Part shown: positions 16,868 to 24,448 of the stretch, piece after piece
Layout: the number at the start of each line of letters is the position of its first letter
How positions within the stretch are numbered: position 1 is the stretch's first letter
Assembly: GCF_018408855.1 (NCBI RefSeq)
Contig: NZ_AP024327.1
Span: forward strand, 372,001-436,000
DNA length: 64,000 bases
DNA from: Caballeronia sp. NK8
GTDB taxonomy: Bacteria; Pseudomonadota; Gammaproteobacteria; Burkholderiales; Burkholderiaceae
Reading direction: 5' to 3'
Translations under genes and position numbers: made by a program
The notes under the pieces: generated by a model
What the model was told of the DNA's origin: nothing
Seen by the model: only the letters and a program-made list of their open reading frames with translations
The model's database searches: none

Positions 16868-17667
16868 CGGCTCGTTCTCCCCGGGTTCACACAGGTTTTG
16901 CGCGGCCACGGAATCAGCGCGCTAGTCGTACGCATGTAGTCGCGATAACCGTCGCGCGTCTTCGCCAGATGCGCCTCCAGAATCGGAACACCCGACACCT
17001 TCAGCAGCAGCCATGCCATTACCACGGGCGGCGCCAGCGTGGCCCAGCCCCACGGCAGTTCGATCGACAGAACCGCATAAGCGGCCCAATGCACACATTC
17101 GAAGAAATAGTTCGGATGACGCGAATAGCGCCACCAGCCTTCGCGGCACACCTTGCCGCGCTGCGCGGGATCGGCGGCGAAGCGCTTCAGTTGACGGTCG
17201 GCGGCGGCTTCCCCGGCGACAGCGATGAGCCATATCGCGATGAACGCGGCGATGTTCAGCGGGCTCGCCGCCTCCGGCGCATACGCGGGCACGAGGAACG
17301 CGATGGCCAGCAACGCCGAAATGAGCGCCTGCAACTGAAAGAAGCCGAACATGTTGCGCGCGGCGCGCGCGCCCCATCGTTCACGGAATGCGCGATAGCG
17401 CCGATCTTCCGGCTTGCCGTGATTGCGCCGCCACAGATGCCGCGCGAGTCTTGCGCCCCAGAGCGCGCCGCCCGCCGCGACGCACGCGCGATTGGCCGCC
17501 GCGCCCGTCGCGGACGCGCCGATAAAGAGCGCGGCCGCGCCGAGCGAAGCGGCCCAGACCGGATCGACCATGCCGGCGTTTTGCGTGCGCAGCTGCCAGA
17601 GCCACACGGCGGAAAACACCAGCACAAGACCGATGACGACGATAACGACAGTGACGACGACGGGCAT
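16864..17667 (-). CDS. DUF1295 / steroid 5-alpha-reductase-like membrane protein
   Basis: 267 residues and about seven membrane spans. GWWRYSRHPNYFFECVHWAAYAV is the conserved isoprenylcysteine-methyltransferase/5-alpha-reductase C-terminal motif of DUF1295. These proteins are probably NAD(P)H-dependent reductases of lipid double bonds. It is the first structural gene of the lipid locus after the sigma and anti-sigma genes and is coupled to the next gene by ATGA. A 28-base near-perfect hairpin covers its ribosome site (GGAG, six bases before the ATG). Confidence 0.85.
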   Translation of the reverse strand: MPVVVTVVIVVIGLVLVFSAVWLWQLRTQNAGMVDPVWAASLGAAALFIGASATGAAANRACVAAGGALWGARLARHLWRRNHGKPEDRRYRAFRERWGARAARNMFGFFQLQALISALLAIAFLVPAYAPEAASPLNIAAFIAIWLIAVAGEAAADRQLKRFAADPAQRGKVCREGWWRYSRHPNYFFECVHWAAYAVLSIELPWGWATLAPPVVMAWLLLKVSGVPILEAHLAKTRDGYRDYMRTTSALIPWPRKTCVNPGRTSR

Positions 17668-17670
17668 GAC

Positions 17671-17698
17671 GGCTCCGCGAACACGTGTTCACTGAGCC
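17671..17698. promoter_or_regulatory. Near-perfect inverted repeat over the ribosome site of the DUF1295 gene
   Basis: Read on the minus strand, GGCTC-A-GTGAACAC is followed at once by GTGTTCGC-G-GAGCC, giving 14-base arms with one mismatch and one wobble. The core GAACACGTGTTC (17679-17690) is a perfect 12-bp palindrome. The right arm includes the GGAG ribosome site of the gene starting at 17667. It may be an operator, a translational switch, or an attenuator between anti-sigma and structural genes. Confidence 0.5.
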
Positions 17699-17757
17699 TT
17701 ACGGATAAGACGCGCGATCGGATGCAGCGCGACAGAAAATCAGGAGGACTGCAATCC

Positions 17758-18492
17758 TCAGGTGGAATGCATCTGGCCGGTCGCGAGCACGGGGCCGGTG
17801 GGCGCGCCGGTCGGCGATCCGCCGGGCGGCTCTTCCGACACCGCGAGCACGGCCCGCGCACTCATCTGCGCGATGATCTCGGGTGGCAGCGTCATCGTCG
17901 CGGGGCGATCGGACGGGAAGACGCCGAGCGCGATCGGCTTCGCGTCGGGCGGGATGAGCCACAGTTCCGTCGCGCGGTTCGAGGGCACCGCCACGCTCGC
18001 GGCGGGCACGACGACCATGTGCGCGCCGCGCAGATCGACAGTCGCGGTCCAGTGGACGAGGCCGTCCTTGCGGGCGATCGACGCGACCATGTATTCGCTG
18101 GGCACGGCGGCTGTCGTCGGGGCTTGCGGCGCTTGCCGCACCCACACGAGGTTCACGCCGAGCAGGACGAGCGCGGCAACGCTCGCGCCGATCGCGAGCC
18201 AGCGCCAGACGTTCAGGCTGTCCCACCAGCGCTGGCTTGCGGGCGTGCCCGCTTGCGGCGTCATGAAGCCGAGATCGCGGCGGATACGCGTCCAGACGCG
18301 CTCGGGCGGAGCGATCGCGCGGATATCGTCCGCGAGCGGCGCAAGCCGTTGCTGCCACACATCGAGTTCGCGTTGCAACGCGGGATCGCGCGATACGTCC
18401 GCTTCGAGCGTCGCGCGCGCTTCGGCATCCAGCACGCCGAGCGCGTATTCGGCGCAGCGCAGGTCGTCGTCGTTCGCGGCGGGCGTGTTCAT
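17758..18492 (-). CDS. Anti-sigma factor, RskA/ChrR-like single-span membrane protein
   Basis: 244 residues. The N-terminal part (CAEYALGVLDAEARATLEADVSRDPALQRELDVWQQRLAPL) is the zinc-finger-like helical domain of RskA-type anti-sigma factors. One membrane span lies near residues 93-113 (WRWLAIGASVAALVLLGVNL), followed by the anti-sigma-K C-terminal domain (LWLIPPDAKPIALGVF). It holds the ECF sigma factor inactive at the membrane until stress. The ATG overlaps the sigma stop (ATGA), which is typical for such pairs. Confidence 0.9.
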   Translation of the reverse strand: MNTPAANDDDLRCAEYALGVLDAEARATLEADVSRDPALQRELDVWQQRLAPLADDIRAIAPPERVWTRIRRDLGFMTPQAGTPASQRWWDSLNVWRWLAIGASVAALVLLGVNLVWVRQAPQAPTTAAVPSEYMVASIARKDGLVHWTATVDLRGAHMVVVPAASVAVPSNRATELWLIPPDAKPIALGVFPSDRPATMTLPPEIIAQMSARAVLAVSEEPPGGSPTGAPTGPVLATGQMHST

Positions 18493-19094
18493 TGTTCGAG
18501 GCAGGTCTTGAGTTGCATCAGGCTGCGGCGAATCCAGCTTTTCATGGTGCCAAGCGGCACGGCGAGTCGTTGCGCCATTTCGCTATACGTCGCGCCTGTG
18601 AAGAAGGCTTCGCGGACCGCGCTCTTCTGTTGCGGTTCGAGCCGGTCAAGACAGTGTTCGAGCCGCCGCCGTTCCTCGCTCGATTCGGCCGCGACAGCGG
18701 GCGTCGGCGATTCGTCTGCGATTTCCGGTGCGTCCTTCTCGCCGAGCGGTTCCTCGCGATGCTGCCGCATGCGGTCGATCGTACGATTGCGCGCGAGCGT
18801 GATGAGCCAGGTGATGGCGCTGCCGCGCGTCATGTCGAAGGTATCGGCGCGACGCCAGGCGGCGGCGAAGACCTCTTGCAGGATGTCTTCGGCTTCGCCG
18901 CGGTCGCGGATCATGCGTACGATCACGCCGAAAATACGCGGCGAGGTCGCGCGATACAGTTCGTCGAACGCTTTCTCGTCGCCGTTCGCGACGTTCACGA
19001 GCAAGCGGTTCACGTGCTCGCGGCGCAGCCTGTCGGCGTCGTCGGAAGCATTCGCGTCGAAGTTACCGGTGTTGCCTGAGGTAATGTCCGTCAT
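18489..19094 (-). CDS. ECF-type RNA polymerase sigma-70 factor (SigK-like)
   Basis: 201 residues. Region 2 (FDELYRATSPRIFGVIVRMI, DILQEVFAAAWRRADTF, ITWLITLARNRTIDRMR) and region 4 (LEPQQKSAVREAFFTGATYSEMAQRLAVPLGTMKSWIRRSL) are complete. The ATG at 19094 is used; a TTG two codons earlier is in frame. It pairs with the RskA-like anti-sigma gene and heads a run of six lipid genes, so its regulon probably includes them. ECF pairs of this kind in other proteobacteria respond to singlet oxygen or oxidative membrane damage; the signal here is inferred. Confidence 0.92.
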   Translation of the reverse strand: MTDITSGNTGNFDANASDDADRLRREHVNRLLVNVANGDEKAFDELYRATSPRIFGVIVRMIRDRGEAEDILQEVFAAAWRRADTFDMTRGSAITWLITLARNRTIDRMRQHREEPLGEKDAPEIADESPTPAVAAESSEERRRLEHCLDRLEPQQKSAVREAFFTGATYSEMAQRLAVPLGTMKSWIRRSLMQLKTCLEQ

Positions 19095-19196
19095 GGGCAA
19101 AAATGATCCGGACTGCGATGATGGCTGGGTATGTGGGGCAATATAGCATCGCGTTCGCGAGTGTGGACGGCGACGTTATGCGGAGCATGATCGACG

Positions 19197-19736
19197 ATGA
19201 GGATTCTGCTGGTGTTGCTGGCGTCGCTGGTGGTCGTCGTCGGCGCGCTTTTCATTCCGTTGCCGCGCGACGTGTTGCCGGAAACGCGCATCGTCAGTGT
19301 TGTCGAGATACGCCGTGCGCCCTCGGTCGTATTCGATTTCGTCACGACGCCGGCGCATTGGCCGGCATGGCATCCGTCGTCGTTATCGGTTCAAGGTAAG
19401 GTGGATCACCCGCTCGATGTCGGCGAGCGGGTCGTCGAGGAATTTCGCGTGGCAGGCAGACGCGGCCGCGTCGTGTGGACCGTCGGCGACAAAGCGTATC
19501 CAGCGAGATGGTCGATCGACGGCGTGATCGATGGCCGCGCCGCGGGCACGGTCACCTACACGCTCACGCCGCAAGGGAAGGGAACGACGCGCTTCGTTCG
19601 CGAGTTCACGTATCGCGCGCCTTCGCTATGGTTCGCGCTCGTGAACTGGATCGTGCTGAAGCGCATGATCCAGTCCGAATCCGACGAGGCGGTGACGCGA
19701 TTGAAACGCTTGCTCGAAACCATGCCCGCAGACTGA
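19197..19736 (+). CDS. SRPBCC-fold (polyketide cyclase-like) membrane-anchored protein
   Basis: 179 residues. A strong N-terminal hydrophobic segment (RILLVLLASLVVVVGALFI) is followed by a START/SRPBCC fold (IVSVVEIRRAPSVVFDFVTTPAHWPAWHPSSLSV and YTLTPQGKGTTRFVREFTY). Such domains bind hydrophobic ligands. It is divergent from the sigma factor gene, with about 100 bases between, so it may share the same stress control. The exact role is unknown; a lipid-binding role near a lipid locus is only a guess. Confidence 0.75.
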   Translation: MRILLVLLASLVVVVGALFIPLPRDVLPETRIVSVVEIRRAPSVVFDFVTTPAHWPAWHPSSLSVQGKVDHPLDVGERVVEEFRVAGRRGRVVWTVGDKAYPARWSIDGVIDGRAAGTVTYTLTPQGKGTTRFVREFTYRAPSLWFALVNWIVLKRMIQSESDEAVTRLKRLLETMPAD

Positions 19737-19742
19737 CGACGG

Positions 19743-20801
19743 TTAGTGCCGGCGCGGGTGTTCGAGGAAGAAGCGCAGCATCTCCGCACTGGCATCGGGT
19801 CCGCTGGGATCGGTATAGGTTCCGCTCGGCGAGCCGCCTGACCATGCGTGGGGTGCGCCATGAAGGGTCCATAATTCGGCGGCTATACCTTCTTTAGATG
19901 TCATTTTCTGGACCGAATGTTTGCGCGCGCCGAGACCGGCGGCAGACGCTGTTCCGTTCGCCGAGAATCCGCGCATCAGTTCGTGGGCGTTGGTGTGATT
20001 CACTGTGGCGTCGGCATCGCCGTGAAATACGATGAGCGGGCATTTTGGCGTTTGTGCGTCGTGCATGCCCGCACGGCCTGCCTTGGCTTTGGCCTTGCCG
20101 CCGCGCATCGCCGCGAGCGCCGAAGGCAAGTCGTGCGCGCTTCCGACGGGCAGGCCGGAGTGAACACCCGCCGCCGCGTAAAGATCCGGATAGCGCTGCG
20201 CCATGATCGCCGCCATCGCGCCTCCCGCCGACAGCCCGGCGACATACACGCGCTTGGGGTCCACGTTGTGATTCGCCATGATCTCGCGCGTCATTCCCGC
20301 GATCAGCGATGGCTCGCCCTGATCGCGTTGCTGATCGCCCGGCTTGAACCAGTTCCAGCATTTCGACGCATTCGCGCTCTGCGGCTGGATCGGATAGGCG
20401 ACGATGAAGCCGTGCGTTTCGGCCAGCGCATTCATGCGCGTGCCGGCGGCGAAATCGTCGGCGTCCTGCGTGCAGCCATGCAGCATCACGACGAGCGGCA
20501 GCGGATCACTGCGATAAGCGCCCGGCACGTACAGCTTGTAGCTTCGCTGGCCGGCGGTGTCCACGTAACGTCGAGTGCTGAAGTGGCCGCGATCCAGCAC
20601 ATCGGATTCGGGTTGCGCGACGTTCGGCTGATGTCGCGGTGGCGTTTTATCGACATCTGCGTGCTGATGGGTGCGTGGCGCGAGTGTCTGCTCGCCACGC
20701 ATGGCGCGCTTCACGACCTCCGCCGCAGCGGCGGCATCGTTGTTGCGAAAGAGGGTGAACGCCTCTTTCATCGAGTCCAGAAAGCCTTCGTTGAGTTTCA
20801 T
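19743..20801 (-). CDS. PHB depolymerase / LpqC-type poly(3-hydroxybutyrate) esterase family
   Basis: 352 residues. [24 protein letters not shown] is the lid and oxyanion region; catalytic Ser in GLSAGGAMA, Asp in [10 protein letters not shown] and His in GAPHAWSGG complete the alpha/beta-hydrolase triad. No signal peptide is seen at the chosen ATG (20801, GGAA upstream). The residues before the hydrolase domain are a Pro/His-rich linker. It follows the CopG gene after 34 bases and is probably expressed with it. Likely a polyhydroxyalkanoate or related polyester esterase. Confidence 0.85.
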   Translation of the reverse strand: MKLNEGFLDSMKEAFTLFRNNDAAAAAEVVKRAMRGEQTLAPRTHQHADVDKTPPRHQPNVAQPESDVLDRGHFSTRRYVDTAGQRSYKLYVPGAYRSDPLPLVVMLHGCTQDADDFAAGTRMNALAETHGFIVAYPIQPQSANASKCWNWFKPGDQQRDQGEPSLIAGMTREIMANHNVDPKRVYVAGLSAGGAMAAIMAQRYPDLYAAAGVHSGLPVGSAHDLPSALAAMRGGKAKAKAGRAGMHDAQTPKCPLIVFHGDADATVNHTNAHELMRGFSANGTASAAGLGARKHSVQKMTSKEGIAAELWTLHGAPHAWSGGSPSGTYTDPSGPDASAEMLRFFLEHPRRH

Positions 20802-20835
20802 GTTTTTTTCCGTTATCGGCATGGGAGTGCGGGCG

Positions 20836-21267
20836 CTAGCGGATTCGATCCGCCAGCGCGGCCTTGACTGCCGGTGATGCATGGAGCGCGCCGCGCACCA
20901 GAATCGAGTCGATCGTCGCCAAAGCGAGTTCGGGCGATACGTCGGTCGCGATGCTGGCTAGTCCCAGCACCTGGATTCTGAGTCGCTGATTGGCTGCGCG
21001 GGCTGCTTCGAGGTCCTGTTTCGAAAAGTGCTGGAGACCCAGAACGAGTTCACGACGCGTCACCGTGTCCTTGACGACGGGTGCGTGAACAGACAGTTGA
21101 TTGCGGATTGCGGTGCGGATCAGGTCGGTGCGGTTCGAGTAAAAACCTTCTTCCACGAGGAGGTCGATTTGGCCCAGATCGATGGGACCGAGGTTGACGG
21201 TGATTTTCTCGGTCTCGCCGCCGCGGGTACGGTCAAGGGGTTCTTTTGACATTTCGACTCTAGACAT
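20836..21267 (-). CDS. CopG/ribbon-helix-helix transcriptional regulator
   Basis: 143 residues. [39 protein letters not shown], seen as a strand then two helices, is a ribbon-helix-helix DNA-binding domain near residues 19-57. The C-terminal part probably mediates effector binding or oligomerisation. The ATG at 21267 is chosen because GGATGG lies seven bases upstream; a second ATG lies 15 bases downstream. It precedes the polyester esterase gene, and an inverted repeat sits over its own transcription start, pointing to autorepression. Confidence 0.8.
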   Translation of the reverse strand: MSRVEMSKEPLDRTRGGETEKITVNLGPIDLGQIDLLVEEGFYSNRTDLIRTAIRNQLSVHAPVVKDTVTRRELVLGLQHFSKQDLEAARAANQRLRIQVLGLASIATDVSPELALATIDSILVRGALHASPAVKAALADRIR

Positions 21268-21576
21268 CCGGTTGCCATCCAATGGGATGGTTATAGGCTG
21301 TTTTTGAGGGGAAGTCAACGTGGGAGGAATGCGCCATGGATTTGGCCCATCGTTGCGGGTCGCGCAGATCACGCGCAGCTTGTTATTTACATAATGTTAA
21401 TTATCGACTTTTTAACTATTGTCAGAGGTTTCAGTCCGCAGCCTTTCTTACGCCTTCGCTTCTTCGTACTACCATTGGACGCAATGGTTTTCCGAGTCGG
21501 CCTCGCTGTTTCCCGTTCTCGATCGTCTTGCATCGCTGAGCGTATCAAACGCCGCTCGGTCATCGAGAAAGAATCA
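21268..21576. other. 309-base intergenic region between copG and lipoprotein gene
   Basis: Left part: the copG promoter/operator described separately. Middle (21379-21420): AT-rich DNA likely to contain the plus-strand promoter for the lipoprotein gene, but no confident box pair was picked. Right part: an inverted repeat ACCATTG-N4-CAATGGT at 21471-21488. No gene is supported here. Confidence 0.5.
21275..21318 (-). promoter_or_regulatory. Sigma-70 promoter with overlapping inverted repeat for the copG-esterase operon
   Basis: On the minus strand TTGACT (21313-21318), a 17-base spacer and TATAAC (21290-21295) form a strong promoter. Directly after it CCATCC-N4-GGATGG (21275-21290) spans the expected start of transcription and includes the GGATGG ribosome site of the CopG gene. 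This placement fits autorepression by the ribbon-helix-helix protein. Confidence 0.6.
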
Positions 21577-23442
21577 ATGAAAAACACCTTCCTTTATCTC
21601 GCGCCACTGATCCTCGCGCTCACCGCGTGCGGCGGCGGCAACGACGACGCCTCTCCATCTTCCGCGACTCATGCCGCGCCAGCCCACCAGATAACCTGCG
21701 CCGCCCCCACGTCCACGCCCGCGTCCGGTGGCCGCGGCCTGATCGCCGCCGACACACCGAACTCCGACGGCACACGCACCTATCCCATCAACGCGCCGAT
21801 AAACATCGCGATCACCACACGCGCCCGCACTGCCGACACGCTCAGATGGACCATCGCCGATACATACGGCAACACCGTCGCAAGCGGCAACTTCGCGGTG
21901 CCCGCCGCTGCGACGACGAGCACGCTCGCCTGCACATCGACGCTTGCGGGCTACTTCCAGATCGCCGCGACGCTCGACCGCGCCGGCGGCCAGGTGAAGT
22001 CGTCGGGCACGCGTCCAGATGGTTTCGCGAGCTTCGGCGTGATCCCGAATCTCTCGGGCGCGATTCCCGCCGTCGAATACGCGACGCAGGATCAGCATCG
22101 CTTCGGTATGCAGGGCTTCAACGACTGGAGCGCGGCGCTGTCGTTGCTCGGCATCTCGTGGACCATCGACGATCGCGAGATGGCGTTGATGGAGCCCGAC
22201 GATCGCTTCGAGTTCGATCCATCGACGGACTATCTCGATCCGTTCTACAAGTCGGGCGCGGTGATGCGCCTCGTGCGTCTCGACGGCCTGCCCGGCGGTG
22301 CGAGCATGCACGGCCTGAACCCGGACCATGCCTATATCCCGAACGATCTCGGCTACTACCGGGACTACATGGCGCGCGTCGGACAGGAAACGGAATCGAT
22401 CCGCGCGAAATACTATCCGACGATGTCCGCAAACTACTATCAGGTCACGTGGGAGCCGGAAGTCATGTGGAAGGATTCCGACAAGAACCTCGTCGCGCTC
22501 TATCAGCACGTGTACGACGGCCTGCATTCGACCGACCCGCACGCGGTGGTCATGGGCCCGACCGAGTCGTTTCCGATGCACACGACCGAGCGCCTGCAGG
22601 CGCTCGCATCGCTCGGTTTCGCGCAATACATCGATGGCGTCGCGACGCATGGTTACTACGATCCTGCCGGCTCGTCACCATCGCATCCGCCGGAACGGCT
22701 GTACACCGAATCGAATGCCGATAACTCACTGCTCAACCAGATGCGCGCTCTTCGCGCCGAAATGCAGCAGGAATACAAGCCGGACATGAAGCTGTTCGTC
22801 ACGGAAACAGGCATCAACTACGACGCCGGCGCGAGCTACGGCCCGAACTATCCGACGCCGAACATCCTGTTCGCGCAAGGCGCGGTCGTCGCGCGCGCGC
22901 ACATCATCCTTCTGGGCGAAGGCGCGGATCAGACGTATGTGTTCTACGGCGCGGACTTCCCCGACGAGATCGGCTTCGGCACGTTCTTCGACCTCGACGA
23001 ACCGCAAGGCTCGCTCGACGCGACGAACATCGCGCCGAAGCCCGCCGCGATGGAAATCGCCGCGCTGACGCGCATCCTCGACGGCACGACGACGCTCGGT
23101 CCCGTCAACGACCTGCCCAGCGGCGTCTATGCGTACGGCTTTCAGCAGTTGAACGACGGTCCCATCATCACCGCGCTATGGACCCATGACAACGACGTGT
23201 GGCCCGCATCGAACGGCGCCTTCAGTTCGACCTACAGCGTGAGCTACACCCTCAAGGTCGATGACGACGGCAACAGCGGCACGGTGCAACTGATCGACGC
23301 GATGGGCAACGTATCGAGCGTGCCGTACACGAACGGTGCGGTGACGTTGACGCTGACGGAATCGCCGCAATACGTGGTGTCGACGAACGCGAGCATCGCG
23401 AAAAGCAACACGACGAAGCCGGTCGGCTACGTCGGCATGTAG
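21577..23442 (+). CDS. Putative clan GH-A-like glycoside hydrolase lipoprotein
   Basis: 621 residues. The start at 21577 gives a short signal ending in a lipobox (LALTACGGG), so the protein is probably lipidated and envelope-exposed. After a Thr/Ala-rich N-terminal domain (to about residue 150) comes a barrel-like region. Two acidic candidates stand out: Glu293/Glu295 in VTWEPEVMW and Glu410 in LFVTETG, in the positions expected for acid/base and nucleophile of a (beta/alpha)8 glycosidase. The C-terminal part is beta-rich (SVSYTLKVDDDGNSGTVQL). The glycosidase call is an inference from fold pattern; no family is assigned. It is a single gene with its own terminator. Confidence 0.6.
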   Translation: MKNTFLYLAPLILALTACGGGNDDASPSSATHAAPAHQITCAAPTSTPASGGRGLIAADTPNSDGTRTYPINAPINIAITTRARTADTLRWTIADTYGNTVASGNFAVPAAATTSTLACTSTLAGYFQIAATLDRAGGQVKSSGTRPDGFASFGVIPNLSGAIPAVEYATQDQHRFGMQGFNDWSAALSLLGISWTIDDREMALMEPDDRFEFDPSTDYLDPFYKSGAVMRLVRLDGLPGGASMHGLNPDHAYIPNDLGYYRDYMARVGQETESIRAKYYPTMSANYYQVTWEPEVMWKDSDKNLVALYQHVYDGLHSTDPHAVVMGPTESFPMHTTERLQALASLGFAQYIDGVATHGYYDPAGSSPSHPPERLYTESNADNSLLNQMRALRAEMQQEYKPDMKLFVTETGINYDAGASYGPNYPTPNILFAQGAVVARAHIILLGEGADQTYVFYGADFPDEIGFGTFFDLDEPQGSLDATNIAPKPAAMEIAALTRILDGTTTLGPVNDLPSGVYAYGFQQLNDGPIITALWTHDNDVWPASNGAFSSTYSVSYTLKVDDDGNSGTVQLIDAMGNVSSVPYTNGAVTLTLTESPQYVVSTNASIAKSNTTKPVGYVGM

Positions 23443-23578
23443 GTGATCGCAACACGTCACGCGATGAATCAGACTGCTTCGTGTCGCGCTATCTGCAAGT
23501 CAGGTTTCACTCACGCTGGGCATGCGTCATCGCTTCTGATCGCGGCCGATGTCGTGATGCGCTGACTCTGTGAACAGG

Positions 23579-23620
23579 CTGCGGGCACATTGCGCGAGAG
23601 GCGATGTGCCCGCAGTTTTT
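23579..23620 (+). terminator. Rho-independent terminator
   Basis: CTGCGGGCACAT and its exact complement (23604-23615) enclose a 13-base loop and are followed by TTTTT. It lies 137 bases after the lipoprotein gene and is the likely end of that transcript. Confidence 0.8.
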
Positions 23621-23633
23621 ATCAGCGCGCGAT

Positions 23634-23966
23634 TCAGCGTTCGTGATAGATGGCGAGCCAGACGGTTGCCTCTTCGGCATGCGTCCACGCAACGCGATGA
23701 CGGCAATGCGGCTCGATCAGCACGTAGTCGCCGGGGCGCATGTCGTGGCGCGTCGAATCGTCTTCGAATTCGAGCACGGCGGCGCCCGACAGCAGCACGA
23801 CCCACTCGGCCCGCGAGTCGTCGTACCAGAAGCCTTCGGGACTTGCATGTCCCATCGATACGATCCGTTCCACGTTCAGGCGCGGCCCCGTGATGAGCAT
23901 GTCTATCCGCTCATCGCCGCCGCGCTTCGCTTCCACGCTGAACACATTACCCGTTTGAAGTTGCAT
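23634..23966 (-). CDS. Cupin-domain protein
   Basis: 110 residues forming a single cupin. EGFWYDDSRAEWVVLLSGAAVLEFEDDSTRHDMRPGDYVLIEPHCRHRV holds the second half of the motifs; the usual metal-binding His-x-His of motif 1 is replaced here (WYDDSRAEW), while His residues remain in motif 2 (PHCRHRV). A metal-free or effector-binding role is possible. GAGGT lies seven bases before the ATG. It is the next gene downstream of the MarR regulator on the same strand, 38 bases away, and may be in its operon. Confidence 0.75.
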   Translation of the reverse strand: MQLQTGNVFSVEAKRGGDERIDMLITGPRLNVERIVSMGHASPEGFWYDDSRAEWVVLLSGAAVLEFEDDSTRHDMRPGDYVLIEPHCRHRVAWTHAEEATVWLAIYHER

Positions 23967-24004
23967 GGCTGGACCTCGCGTCGGACTGCCGACCCACTGA
24001 AATA

Positions 24005-24445
24005 CTACTCGTCCAATGGCAACAGCGCGGAAAGCAGGCGCCGCAACTCCTTGCGTTCCGCCTGCGTCAGCCTCGCGGTGAGAATGCGCTCGACCTCCTC
24101 GACGCGCGGGCGCAACGCCGCGAGTTGCTTCTTGCCCGACGGCGTGAGGAACAGCACATAGCTGCGTTTGTCGACGGGATCATCCGAGCGCTTGATCAGA
24201 TCGTTTCGAACCATGCGCGCAACCAGATCGGCGATGGTCGACCGGTCCACGTCGAGTTCATCGCCGAGTTGCCGCTGATTGACACCCGGCTTCCTCTGCA
24301 GGATCTCCAGCGCCGCGTACTGGACGCTGGTGATCTCCGCGGAGACTTCGTTGAGCCACACCGAGACGTGGCGTTGCTGGGCGCGGCGTACCAGGCTCCC
24401 CGTGAATCTGGAGAGCGCTTCGGGTTCAGGTTGTCTGGTCGGCAA
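24005..24445 (-). CDS. MarR-family transcriptional regulator (MobR-like candidate)
   Basis: 146 residues. The winged helix-turn-helix (PGVNQRQLGDELDVDRSTIADLVARMVRNDLIKRSDDPVDKRSYVLFLT) is complete, with N- and C-terminal dimerisation helices. The start appears to be a TTG at 24445, three bases past the stop of the upstream monooxygenase gene. MarR proteins in such positions usually repress the adjacent aromatic-degradation gene and release it on binding the substrate. An operator-like repeat overlaps the monooxygenase promoter, which supports that role. Confidence 0.85.
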   Translation of the reverse strand: MPTRQPEPEALSRFTGSLVRRAQQRHVSVWLNEVSAEITSVQYAALEILQRKPGVNQRQLGDELDVDRSTIADLVARMVRNDLIKRSDDPVDKRSYVLFLTPSGKKQLAALRPRVEEVERILTARLTQAERKELRRLLSALLPLDE

Positions 24446-24448
24446 TGT

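Noticed and set aside
16969..19146. 725-codon plus-strand frame
   Set aside because: Antisense to DUF1295, anti-sigma and sigma genes, which have clear families; the frame has no domain and low-complexity Arg/His text.
21304..21576. Upstream in-frame start for the glycosidase-like lipoprotein
   Set aside because: It would bury the lipobox signal about 90 residues inside the protein; the ATG at 21577 fits export and has GAGAAAG upstream.
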